Source: an uncultured Lachnospiraceae bacterium
GTDB lineage: Bacteria; Bacillota; Clostridia; Lachnospirales; Lachnospiraceae
Reading direction: 5' to 3'
DNA length: 12,494 bases
Assembly: GCA_934418055.1 (NCBI GenBank)
Contig: CAKRWX010000043.1
Location: 1-12,494 of the forward strand
The notes below the pieces were generated by a model. It was not told where the DNA came from and did no database searches. It saw only the letters and a program-made list of their open reading frames with translations. Numbering within the stretch: the first letter of the stretch is position 1; every line of letters begins with the position of its first letter. The position numbers and the translations under genes are program-made. This document shows, in pieces, positions 1 to 6,606 of the stretch.

Positions 1-366
1 ATACACCTGCTCAGAATCGAACAGATATGGCATGCTGAAGATCTCATAGGTCTTATCAAAGGTCTCCAAATTGGCAGTACCTGCCACAACAAAATCAATG
101 GCGCCGGTCTGTGTTAACTCAATGGCCTTCTGCGCCGCTCCTAATAACTCATTTGGATAGATCTGGACTTCGTACTTATCGCCCAGATTTTCCTCAATAT
201 ACTCTTTAAATGCCAAAAGCCCCAGATGCTCCGGGTGTTCCTCTGACTGTGCATGGGAAATTCTTACGATCCGTTTCCCACCGGTCACTGAGCCGCAGCC
301 GGTAAGAGTCCCTGCTGCAACTGCCAGTGCCACACACACGGTAAACAGTTTCCCCTTTTTCTTCAT
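1..366 (-). CDS. dctP: TRAP transporter solute-binding lipoprotein, DctP family (partial, N-terminal 122 residues)
   Basis: The reading frame is open to the window edge, so the C-terminal roughly two thirds of the protein is missing. The start is ATG at 366, with AGGAGG 7 bases upstream. Residues 1-24 are a lipoprotein signal peptide (MKKKGKLF, hydrophobic core, lipobox LTGC with Cys24 as the lipid anchor). The mature part begins with a DctP-type first lobe: a strand with ISHAQSEEHP, then QIYPNELLGAAQKAIELTQTG, then FSMPYLF. These are the usual landmarks of TRAP receptors, which deliver organic acids to a DctQM permease using the ion gradient. It starts 15 bases after the stop of the preceding DctP-like gene and clearly belongs to the same operon as the two-component system. 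The permease genes would lie beyond the edge (inferred). The ligand cannot be read because the carboxylate-binding arginine is outside the window. Family sure, role fairly sure. Confidence 0.85.
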   Translation of the reverse strand, partial: MKKKGKLFTVCVALAVAAGTLTGCGSVTGGKRIVRISHAQSEEHPEHLGLLAFKEYIEENLGDKYEVQIYPNELLGAAQKAIELTQTGAIDFVVAGTANLETFDKTYEIFSMPYLFDSEQVY

Positions 367-381
367 AAAGAATCCTCCTGA

Positions 382-1476
382 TTACTGTGCATCCTGGATT
401 TCTTTTATCAGAGCCTCCTTTCCCGGAAAATATTCTTTCCACAAAGAGGCTGTCTCTTTTTTAAATGCCTGTTTTTCTTCCTGTGACAGGGAAATGATCT
501 GACATCCGGCGTCTTCTACCGTATCCATGGCATCCTTTTCGTACTTCTGCCAAAGCTGCCTCTGATAAGCAGATGCCTCGCTGGCACACTGGCGGATCAC
601 TTCCCGGTCTTTCTTATCCAACCTCCGCATGGTTTCTTTTGAAACCGCCAAAAGCTCCGGAATCCGGCTGTGTTCATCCAATGTGTAATAGTTTGCCAGC
701 TTATAATGATTTTCCGCCGCATAAGATGGAAGATTATTTTCCGCGCCGTCTGCCTGACCAAGATCCAGCAGCTTATAAACATCCGCATACACTGCTTTTA
801 CCGGCTCCGCGCCAAGAGCGGTCACCAGCTCTGCCATCAGTTCCGAATCCTGGACACGGATTCTCAAACCCCTCAGGTCCTCCGGTCCATGAACAGGGCT
901 GCCTACCGTATAAAAGCTTCGCGCGCCGCCGTCAAACCAGGCCAGTCCCACAAGTCCCTGATCGGTAAAATCAGAAAGCATTTCTGTTCCGATCGGCCCG
1001 TCTAACACCTTCCACATATGTTCTCTTCCACTGTATAAATAGGGAAGCATCAGAACCTCTGCGTCAGATCCATTTTCCGCCACAGTTGCCAGGGAAACCC
1101 TGGCGAAATCAATCCCTCCATAAGAAACCTGATGGATCGCTGAAAGCTCATCGCCCAGCTTGCCTTCCGGATACACTTCTATCCGGATTCTGCCCTCTGT
1201 CCTTTCCTCCACCAGGTCTGCAAAATATCTTGCTGCCTTCGTAGAAGGATGTCCCTCCGGCTGGTTCTCCGCATAAGAAAGGATGTATTCTGTATTGGAG
1301 TTTTCTCCCATCTCTGATGATCTGGCGCAGCCCGCCAGACATAAGCATATTAAAAAACAAATGATCCAGTTTGCTGATTTATTAACAACGTTCCTCATTG
1401 TATCAATTTTTATACAAAAAGCATACCGTAAAATTCTGCCATTACCCGAAAAATTCTGTCTTTCCATTTTTTTCAT
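382..1476 (-). CDS. DctP-family solute-binding lipoprotein, candidate co-sensor of the adjacent two-component system
   Basis: Up to 364 residues. The lipobox LAGC (Cys50) follows a hydrophobic stretch at about 36-48. The mature part has DctP landmarks: SYAENQPEGHP (67-77), VYPEGKLGDELSAI (101-114), MLPYLYSG (143-150), GLRIRVQDSELMAEL (203-217) with Arg207 in the place of the carboxylate-binding arginine of TRAP receptors, and a GQADGAENNL segment (240-249). It probably binds an organic acid outside the membrane. The first ATG (1476) overlaps the response-regulator stop as ATGA, which suggests translational coupling, but gives an unusually long n-region. Met27 (ATG at 1398) would give a standard 23-residue signal peptide but lacks a visible ribosome binding site. 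A second, distinct DctP protein follows directly, so this copy may serve sensing rather than transport, as DctB does for DctS/DctR in B. subtilis (inference). Family sure, role uncertain. Confidence 0.82.
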   Translation of the reverse strand: MKKMERQNFSGNGRILRYAFCIKIDTMRNVVNKSANWIICFLICLCLAGCARSSEMGENSNTEYILSYAENQPEGHPSTKAARYFADLVEERTEGRIRIEVYPEGKLGDELSAIHQVSYGGIDFARVSLATVAENGSDAEVLMLPYLYSGREHMWKVLDGPIGTEMLSDFTDQGLVGLAWFDGGARSFYTVGSPVHGPEDLRGLRIRVQDSELMAELVTALGAEPVKAVYADVYKLLDLGQADGAENNLPSYAAENHYKLANYYTLDEHSRIPELLAVSKETMRRLDKKDREVIRQCASEASAYQRQLWQKYEKDAMDTVEDAGCQIISLSQEEKQAFKKETASLWKEYFPGKEALIKEIQDAQ

Positions 1477-2330
1477 CCCCGAAATTCACTTGGGATCACA
1501 CCATTGATCCGCTTAAATACCTTTGCAAAATAGTTAGAATCCGGATATCCGGTCTTTAGAGCGATCTCCTTCACGGAAAGCTCTGTATTTTTCAGCAGGC
1601 GTACTGCCTCCTTCATCCGGTAACGGGTCAGATAGGTGGTAAAGTTGCACCCAAACCCCTGCTTGAACAGACGGCAGAAATAGGTATCAGAATACCGCAT
1701 ATAATTTGCCGCATCCTGCATGGAAATGTCATGCATATAATTCTGGCTGACGAAATCCCGGATCTCCCGCATGGTTTTATCGCTCATGGCACCTGAATCC
1801 TCCGGAATATCATCCATATCCAGTTCCAGCATAAGATCACTCTCTTTTTCCACAACACCCTTTTCAGGCACCGCAGCTCCAGGTTCGCACGGCTTTGGCA
1901 TACCTCCAGCCAGCCGGTCTTCCGCTTCCTGTTTTTCCGCTTCCATCCGCTTCTTCACCTGGAACACCGCCGTCTCCAGCACCGCAAATAACTCTTCCTC
2001 ATCGTAAGGCTTGGTCAGATAATCCAGTGCCCGCAGCCTGATCGCCTGTCTGGTATACTGGAAATCACTATACGCAGTCAGAAAAATGATCACGCAGTCC
2101 TCATCCATCTGACGGATCATGGACGCTGCCTCGATGCCATCAAGCTCCGGCATGGCAATATCCAGCACTGCGATCTGCGGATGATGCTCTTTAAACAGTT
2201 CTACCGCCTCTGATCCATTTTCCGCCTGAATAAACTCGCATTCCTCTCCTAATTCTCTGGAAAGCTTCCGGTACAGGATTGAACGCTCGATCCTCTCGTC
2301 ATCCGCCAGCAACAATTTGATCTGTCCCAT
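1473..2330 (-). CDS. Response regulator, receiver domain plus AraC-type DNA-binding domain (YesN-like)
   Basis: 285 residues. The receiver domain (about 4-125) has the acidic pair Asp10/Asp11, phospho-acceptor Asp57 in VLDIAMPELDG, switch Thr85 in FLTAYSDFQY, and Lys107 in the TKP motif, so it looks fully functional. A charged, proline-containing linker (about 130-180) leads to an AraC/XylS domain at about 187-285 with two helix-turn-helix units; the end, KTGYPDSNYFAKVFKRINGVIPSEFR, is the classic family signature. It should bind DNA when phosphorylated by the kinase encoded just upstream and activate transport genes. Its ATG abuts the kinase stop codon without a gap and uses GGGAG 8 bases upstream inside the kinase gene. 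Its stop overlaps the next gene by 4 bases. YesN-type regulators usually sit beside sugar ABC transporters; here the neighbours are TRAP receptors. The target promoter is unknown. Confidence 0.93.
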   Translation of the reverse strand: MGQIKLLLADDERIERSILYRKLSRELGEECEFIQAENGSEAVELFKEHHPQIAVLDIAMPELDGIEAASMIRQMDEDCVIIFLTAYSDFQYTRQAIRLRALDYLTKPYDEEELFAVLETAVFQVKKRMEAEKQEAEDRLAGGMPKPCEPGAAVPEKGVVEKESDLMLELDMDDIPEDSGAMSDKTMREIRDFVSQNYMHDISMQDAANYMRYSDTYFCRLFKQGFGCNFTTYLTRYRMKEAVRLLKNTELSVKEIALKTGYPDSNYFAKVFKRINGVIPSEFRG

Positions 2331-3761
2331 TTATATTTCTCCCTTCATATCCGTAAATCCGATCATGATACAGGTACCTTTTTTCTTCTCGCTTTTCACG
2401 ATCACCTGACCATCCTGATACATGATCCGCACCCTCTTTATGATATTACCAAGTCCCACACCGTGTCCGCTTTTTCCCTTCCATTTTCCAGAATTCAGCT
2501 GTTCTACCTGCTCCGGTCCCATACCGGCTCCTGTGTCTTCCACCGACAGCCACAGCTTCTTTCCTTCTGTCCAGCTCCTCACCCGGATAAAACCGCCGGC
2601 TGCCTGACCGGAGATCCCGTGGATCACCGCATTCTCCACCAGGGGCTGCAGGATAAAGGACGGTACCATCCGGTATTCTGTATCATCCTCCACGTCGATC
2701 TCATACTGTACCCGCTCTCCAAACCGCATTTTCTGGAGATACAGATAATCTTTCACCACCGCGATCTCATTGGATAAAGGCGCCGTGGATTCCGATGATT
2801 TTAGTGTATACTGAAACAGACGGCTCATAGCCAGAATCATCTTATCTGTGGTATCTGCCTCTTCTAACTGCGCCATGCAGGAGATCATATTCAACGTATT
2901 AAACAGGAAATGGGGATTTACCTGGCTTTTCAGCATCTGCAGCTGCACTTTCTCCAGCTGGATCTGCAACTCACTGTTCTCCTGGATCGTCCGGAGAGAT
3001 TCCTGAGTAGACTCCTTCATTTTGCCAAATGCCTTCAGCAGGTGCCCCATCTCATCATCCTGGTCATAACCTGGAAGCTGACCCTCAAAATCATTAGCTG
3101 CCACCCGCTCTGCCTCTCTGGACAGCGCCACGATAGGTTCGATCAGAGACCTGTCAATGTACTTTCCTGCATAGACTGCGATCCCGGCGATCATCACCGC
3201 TGCAAATACTACCACCAGTGGAATCAGCCTAAAGCGATTTTCTCCCTGAAGATAAGCGTTGTTTCCTTCCTTCATCACCGCCTGGGTCAGATTCCCTCCA
3301 TACTGGATCAGATACCCCTGCATATCATAAATTTCATATAACGCTCTGGAAAATTCCGCTTTGCTCCGATCCATCTCCATAACTTCGTCTCTTTTGACAC
3401 AATAGACCTCATAGCTTTTCTCAATGGCCCACAAAGAACGATAGACCTCCGGCTTTGCCGGATCCTTTTTCTCCGTTAATTTTTTAACAGTTAAGGTTGT
3501 CTCTCTGATCCTGTTCTCCAGCTCTTCCCTTGCATTCCCATCGTTTCCCTCGACCCAATGGCGAAACGCATTCTCTTCTGCCTCCATCTGAGTCTGGAAC
3601 CTGGCATTCCGGTCATTATCATCCATAATCCGCCTGGTCTGTCCCATAATGCCGCTGACCACCAGATACAGGCATAAAAAAACACCAAAAGAAGCCGCCA
3701 CCATGGTGACGGCCATATATGCGAACTTCTGCTTCATGGAAGCTGTTTTCTTCTGTTTCAC
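2331..3761 (-). CDS. Sensor histidine kinase, YesM/LytS type (HisKA_5-like H-box)
   Basis: 476 residues from a GTG start at 3761, chosen because AAGGGG lies 8 bases upstream; a TTG two codons earlier (3767) is only 2 bases from that site, and ATG at 3737 lacks one. Counting from the TTG: membrane helix 1 at about 16-40, an extracellular, mostly helical charged sensor region at about 41-178, membrane helix 2 at about 180-200, HAMP at about 201-253, a coiled segment, then the H-box SQVNPHFLFNTLN with phospho-acceptor His286. The ATPase domain has the N-box LVENAVIHG (376-384), DTGAGM (411-416) and GHGVGLGN (434-441). The NPHFLFN signature defines the family that pairs with YesN-type regulators, and such a gene follows directly. 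No Cache domain was recognised in the sensor region, which is consistent with sensing through a binding protein (inference). Function sure, signal unknown. Confidence 0.93.
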   Translation of the reverse strand: MKQKKTASMKQKFAYMAVTMVAASFGVFLCLYLVVSGIMGQTRRIMDDNDRNARFQTQMEAEENAFRHWVEGNDGNAREELENRIRETTLTVKKLTEKKDPAKPEVYRSLWAIEKSYEVYCVKRDEVMEMDRSKAEFSRALYEIYDMQGYLIQYGGNLTQAVMKEGNNAYLQGENRFRLIPLVVVFAAVMIAGIAVYAGKYIDRSLIEPIVALSREAERVAANDFEGQLPGYDQDDEMGHLLKAFGKMKESTQESLRTIQENSELQIQLEKVQLQMLKSQVNPHFLFNTLNMISCMAQLEEADTTDKMILAMSRLFQYTLKSSESTAPLSNEIAVVKDYLYLQKMRFGERVQYEIDVEDDTEYRMVPSFILQPLVENAVIHGISGQAAGGFIRVRSWTEGKKLWLSVEDTGAGMGPEQVEQLNSGKWKGKSGHGVGLGNIIKRVRIMYQDGQVIVKSEKKKGTCIMIGFTDMKGEI

Positions 3762-3821
3762 TGCCAATTCCCCTTTTTCTCCCTGCGCTCACTGTGCTCC
3801 CGCAATCCTGCTATCTTCCCT

Positions 3822-3850
3822 ATTGTAAAGCATTTTTCCAGGGGAATCAA
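3822..3850 (-). promoter_or_regulatory. Sigma-A-like promoter of the two-component/TRAP operon
   Basis: On the minus strand TTGATT (3845-3850, 4 of 6 consensus bases) and TACAAT (3822-3827, 5 of 6) are separated by exactly 17 bp. The predicted start of transcription is near 3815, giving a leader of about 54 bases before the kinase GTG. It sits in the 105-base gap after sigE, where no convincing T-tailed terminator is visible. Predicted from sequence only. Confidence 0.6.
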
Positions 3851-3866
3851 CCATAACAGCGGTCGC

Positions 3867-4616
3867 TCAGCTGATCTGTTCAAATCGGATCATTTCCTTT
3901 TTCAACCGTTTCATGATCTTTTTTTCCAGCCTGGATATGTAAGACTGGGAAATCCCCAGCATATCTGCCACTTCTTTCTGCGTCAGTTCTTCTCCGTCCT
4001 CCCTGCCGATTCCATAGCGCAGCTGGATGATCTTCTGCTCCCGCGGATTTAACCGGTCGATTGCCATATTTAACAGACTTTTCTCCGTTTCATTTTCAAT
4101 GTCCCTGGAGATCACATCGTCATCTGTTCCCAGAATATCTGATAACAGAAGCTCATTGCCATCCCAGTCCACATTTAACGGCTCATCAATGGACACCTCC
4201 ATCTTGGTCTTGTTATTCCGTCTCAGATACATCAGGATCTCATTTTCGATACATCGGGACGCATAAGTGGCCAGTTTGATATTTTTGTCTGCCTTGAAAG
4301 TATTGATGGCTTTGATCAGACCGATCGTTCCAATGGAGATAAGATCTTCCACGCCTACGCTGGTGTTATCAAATTTCTTGGCAATGTACACCACCAGCCT
4401 CAGATTATGCTCGATCAAAGCTGCTTTTGCCTCTTTTTCCTGTTCCGTACCTAAAAGCCCGATCAGTCTCGCTTCTTCTCTGCTGTCTAAGGGCGCTGGC
4501 AGAATATCCGCTCCACCGATATAATGGATCTCGCCCTCCTTTGGAAATAACATGGTCCTGAAAGACGGAACCGCCTTAAACTGGAACCGATTCGATACTG
4601 CAACCTTAAACACCAT
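3867..4616 (-). CDS. sigE: RNA polymerase sporulation sigma factor sigma-E (pro-sigma-E)
   Basis: 249 residues, close to the family length. It directs mother-cell transcription after asymmetric division. Region 2 is nearly textbook: [12 protein letters not shown] (71-82), [18 protein letters not shown] (90-107), [20 protein letters not shown] (115-134). These are followed by the linker [17 protein letters not shown] and region 4 with the helix-turn-helix [20 protein letters not shown] (212-231). The start is ATG at 4616 with AAGGAGG 8 bases upstream. The N-terminus carries a pro-sequence: the family's YIGG motif is at 32-35, so by analogy with B. subtilis (cleavage before YIGG) processing should fall between His31 and Tyr32. 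The pro-region is basic with hydrophobic residues, suited to membrane contact. It follows spoIIGA, the gene of its processing protease, by 87 bases, forming the spoIIG operon. sigG, which follows sigE in B. subtilis and many relatives, is absent here. Assignment essentially certain. Confidence 0.98.
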   Translation of the reverse strand: MVFKVAVSNRFQFKAVPSFRTMLFPKEGEIHYIGGADILPAPLDSREEARLIGLLGTEQEKEAKAALIEHNLRLVVYIAKKFDNTSVGVEDLISIGTIGLIKAINTFKADKNIKLATYASRCIENEILMYLRRNNKTKMEVSIDEPLNVDWDGNELLLSDILGTDDDVISRDIENETEKSLLNMAIDRLNPREQKIIQLRYGIGREDGEELTQKEVADMLGISQSYISRLEKKIMKRLKKEMIRFEQIS

Positions 4617-4703
4617 ACCATTGTCCTCCTTTTCGCCAGATCATTTTCCTGCGTTTTTTATATTCGCAACTGTTTTCACATGTTTCAGTTACTCATCCTT
4701 GTT

Positions 4704-5588
4704 TTACTCTTGGGACATGGTGCTTTCAGGATCTGTTTCTCCGTGAAGCAGGATCTGGTACCGGTTTCCCCTGCTGATGGGAAATGGCGCTCTGGCGATC
4801 CATGGTTTTTCCAGGACTTTTTTCCTTCCGTGTTCGAACTTCAAAAGTATTTCCTCGATCTGCATCGCTTCCATCTGCCCATATGGATTTCCAATGGTGG
4901 AAAATGGAATGATCTCTCCTGGTATCTTTTCTTCCTTATCTGCCACATCAAAAAGCTGCTTCCAGACCTGCTCTGATACCACATGCACCGGTACCCGGTC
5001 TTTCGGCCTTACCAGTTGATTTCCGGTATCCAGATATCCAATGGCATTAACCTTTTGCTTTCCATATTTCAGGACAACCGGATAACAGTACTTCCGTTCT
5101 GCCTTTACATCCTGATAAAACAGATAGAAAAAACGGATCAGAAGGAATACGCCTGCAGTCAAAAAGAAAACGGCCCAGAAAGGAACGCCCCGGACTTCTA
5201 CCTGCTGCCGGACTGCTTCCAGAATCCCACCGGCAAGAAATGCTTCCAGATACAGCATCACATACAGCTTCAGAAAGGTTCTCCAATCTCTCCGTCCAAA
5301 GCAGAGGCGGATCATACCTGCCGGAAACAGCAGCAACAGTACGACCTGGATCACCTGGATTCCCACAAAAGCTTTTTCCGCCGGCACTCTCATTTTTGTG
5401 CCAATATCCAAAAACTGCAGCCGTATCCACACTTCTCCACAGGCTCCCACTGCTCCAAATGCCGCACCGGCCACGATCTGCCTCCAGCGCAGCGGTATCT
5501 GAAAGCTTTTGCCAAGACTCCATAAAAGTCCGGCATCCATCAGAATATTTATCAGCAGGTAAAGGTCTATGTACCATTCGTATCTCAA
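4704..5588 (-). CDS. spoIIGA: Sigma-E processing peptidase SpoIIGA
   Basis: 294 residues. It is the membrane-anchored aspartic protease that removes the pro-sequence of sigma-E, triggered by SpoIIR from the forespore. The N-terminal half shows about five membrane helices (roughly 8-27, 38-55, 75-93, 106-124, 136-157). The C-terminal half is the protease domain, with the catalytic motif GYLDTGN (Asp187) and further family landmarks FSTIGNPYGQ (229-238) and a C-terminal GNRYQILLHGE. The enzyme works as a dimer, each copy supplying one aspartate. The start is taken as TTG at 5588, because the frame is closed by TGA 27 bases upstream and no in-frame ATG lies near the N-terminus. Its ribosome binding site is poor: GGGGG is 12 bases away and AAGGG is only 1-2 bases away, so translation may be weak. 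The start is the least certain point; identity is supported by sigE lying directly downstream. Confidence 0.95.
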   Translation of the reverse strand: MRYEWYIDLYLLINILMDAGLLWSLGKSFQIPLRWRQIVAGAAFGAVGACGEVWIRLQFLDIGTKMRVPAEKAFVGIQVIQVVLLLLFPAGMIRLCFGRRDWRTFLKLYVMLYLEAFLAGGILEAVRQQVEVRGVPFWAVFFLTAGVFLLIRFFYLFYQDVKAERKYCYPVVLKYGKQKVNAIGYLDTGNQLVRPKDRVPVHVVSEQVWKQLFDVADKEEKIPGEIIPFSTIGNPYGQMEAMQIEEILLKFEHGRKKVLEKPWIARAPFPISRGNRYQILLHGETDPESTMSQE

Positions 5589-5620
5589 ACCCTTAAACAG
5601 CCCCCTGTCTCATAAACCAC

Positions 5621-5653
5621 ATTATAGGAGGTTTGCCATGCAGAATTTGTCAA
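5621..5653 (-). promoter_or_regulatory. spoIIG promoter with a 21-bp spacer
   Basis: On the minus strand a perfect TTGACA (5648-5653) and a perfect TATAAT (5621-5626) are separated by 21 bp, too far for normal sigma-A promoter use. This matches the known B. subtilis spoIIG promoter, which has near-consensus hexamers with an over-long spacer and depends on phosphorylated Spo0A. Transcription should start near 5614, about 25 bases before the spoIIGA TTG. A Spo0A-box-like TGTCAAA (one mismatch to TGTCGAA) reads on the plus strand at 5648-5654, directly over the -35, as expected for an activator that repositions polymerase. Confidence 0.85.
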
Positions 5654-5679
5654 ACCAGGGAAGCTGATCCAAAAAAGTT

Positions 5680-5686
5680 TTCGACA
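5680..5686 (-). promoter_or_regulatory. Spo0A box (TGTCGAA)
   Basis: An exact 0A box, TGTCGAA, reads on the minus strand about 26 bp upstream of the spoIIG -35, at roughly -66 to -72 from the predicted start. In B. subtilis spoIIG, phosphorylated Spo0A binds sites in this range and at the -35. The box begins at the last T of the terminator T-tract of the operon before it, so the two signals are fused end to end. Binding is inferred from the motif and its position. Confidence 0.78.
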
Positions 5687-5729
5687 AAAAAAGCAGCCTT
5701 GAGAATCACTTCCTTATTCTCAAAACTGC
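5686..5729 (-). terminator. Intrinsic terminator of the frl operon
   Basis: In minus-strand RNA the arms at 5716-5729 and 5693-5706 form a 14-bp stem around a 9-base loop, followed at once by seven U (5686-5692). Two of the pairs are U.G wobbles; on the plus strand they become C/A mismatches, so the structure is a good terminator only in the minus direction. It lies about 60 bases after the frlR stop and separates the frl operon from the spoIIG promoter. Confidence 0.85.
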
Positions 5730-5748
5730 CCATTCTTATCATGTTAGG

Positions 5749-5769
5749 TACCATATTAATTACCATATT
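5749..5769. repeat. 9-bp direct repeat TACCATATT, 12-bp period
   Basis: TACCATATT occurs at 5749-5757 and 5761-5769, separated by AAT. It lies between the frlR stop and the terminator stem, so it is in the 3' end of the frl transcript and upstream of the spoIIG control region. A 5-bp hairpin (ACGGA/TCCGT, 5776-5790) lies beside it at the frlR stop. Function unknown; it may be chance in an AT-rich stretch. Confidence 0.4.
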
Positions 5770-5789
5770 TATTACACGGATCAACTCCG

Positions 5790-6557
5790 TTAAAACTTCC
5801 ACCTCATGCCGCTGTGTTTGATCTCATCTCCCTCTTCATTCGAGAGCACATAATAGGTATCTTCGCCCTTTAATATCGACACGGATATGATCTGTGGTCT
5901 GCCATTTTTATCAAAAGTCAGCTTAAACAGATCAAACATAGGATCCCCTACTTTGCATTTCAACAACCGGCTCATCTCTTTGTTGGCTTTCTGGACCTTC
6001 AAGACCTTATAGTATTTCTCCAGAAAAACCCCATATTCGGTTTCTAACAGCTTATAGAGTGACACATCTCCCGTCAGCTTCTCATAAATCCCAGGGAAAC
6101 GTTTCACCGGAATATAGTTATTGTCGATCATGATCGGCTTGTTATCCGCATACATCACACGCTTCAGATAAACAACCTCATCATCCAAATCTATTTCCAG
6201 ATCTCTTGCATAAGATGCAGTCACTTTTATGATCTGCTTATCCACAATTTCTGACGACACACTTCTTCCATTCTTTCGAATGGACTCATGAAATCCCTCA
6301 ACCCCACAATCCAGCCTGGCCCTGTTCTCCTCACCAATGACAAAGGTTCCTTTCCCCTGTCTTCTGACCAGCACTTCTTCATCACACAGCTCTTTGATCG
6401 CCCTGCGCACAGTAATTCTGCTGACATTATACAGCTTTTCTAATTCTGCCTCACTTGGCATACGATCACCGGAGGAATACTTCTTTTCATCGATTTCTTT
6501 TCTGATCGCATTTTTCAGTTGTTCGTACAACGGTATGGACGCATTCTGATCCAGCAT
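5790..6557 (-). CDS. frlR: GntR-family regulator with UTRA domain, probable fructosamine operon repressor
   Basis: 255 residues, the usual length for the HutC subgroup. The N-terminal winged helix (about 8-74) is typical: IPLYEQLKNAIRKEI, then GDRMPSEAELEKLYNVSRIT, then VRRAIKELCDEEVLVRRQGKGTFV. The UTRA effector domain (about 95-240) has the usual core, including VVYLKRVMYADNKPIMIDNN and a final QIISVSILKGEDTYYVLSNE. Such proteins repress nearby operons until a substrate-derived sugar phosphate binds; here the likely inducer is a phosphorylated fructosamine (inference from context). The start is ATG at 6557, with AGGAG 8 bases upstream. It is the last gene of the frl operon, 49 bases after the PHP gene, and appears to have its own promoter in that gap. 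In B. subtilis the equivalent regulator gene lies outside the frlBONMD transcript. The symbol rests on context, so another sugar-responsive GntR role is possible. Confidence 0.82.
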   Translation of the reverse strand: MLDQNASIPLYEQLKNAIRKEIDEKKYSSGDRMPSEAELEKLYNVSRITVRRAIKELCDEEVLVRRQGKGTFVIGEENRARLDCGVEGFHESIRKNGRSVSSEIVDKQIIKVTASYARDLEIDLDDEVVYLKRVMYADNKPIMIDNNYIPVKRFPGIYEKLTGDVSLYKLLETEYGVFLEKYYKVLKVQKANKEMSRLLKCKVGDPMFDLFKLTFDKNGRPQIISVSILKGEDTYYVLSNEEGDEIKHSGMRWKF

Positions 6558-6575
6558 GACTTTTTCTCCTATCCA

Positions 6576-6603
6576 ATTATATTTTGTAACGGCGTAATTC
6601 CAA
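6576..6603 (-). promoter_or_regulatory. Candidate internal promoter for frlR
   Basis: In the 49-base gap between the PHP gene and frlR, a perfect TATAAT (6576-6581) lies 16 bp from TTGGAA (6598-6603, 4 of 6 consensus bases). The start would be only about 15 bases before the frlR ATG, with the AGGAG just inside the leader. It would allow the repressor to be made while the main operon is shut. Moderate match only. Confidence 0.45.
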
Positions 6604-6606
6604 GAC

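Noticed and set aside
3838..3880. Terminator after sigE
   Set aside because: Only short 4-bp stems around AGCG/CGCT are visible and no T-tract follows.
5047..5577. 176-residue minus-strand frame inside spoIIGA
   Set aside because: Out-of-frame shadow of spoIIGA; composition is rich in Arg, Gly and Ser with no domain, while the spoIIGA frame has membrane helices and the DTGN motif.
573..5596. Several plus-strand frames of 100-180 residues
   Set aside because: All are antisense shadows of well-supported minus-strand genes, without ribosome binding sites or recognisable domains.
5624..5667. Plus-strand TAGGAGG, 6-base spacing, then ATG with a nine-codon frame, and an overlapping 62-residue TTG frame running to 5821
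   Set aside because: The sequence is the complement of the spoIIG -10 and spacer; the short peptide has no recognisable features, and the longer frame runs through the terminator into frlR in reverse. Coincidence is the simpler reading.
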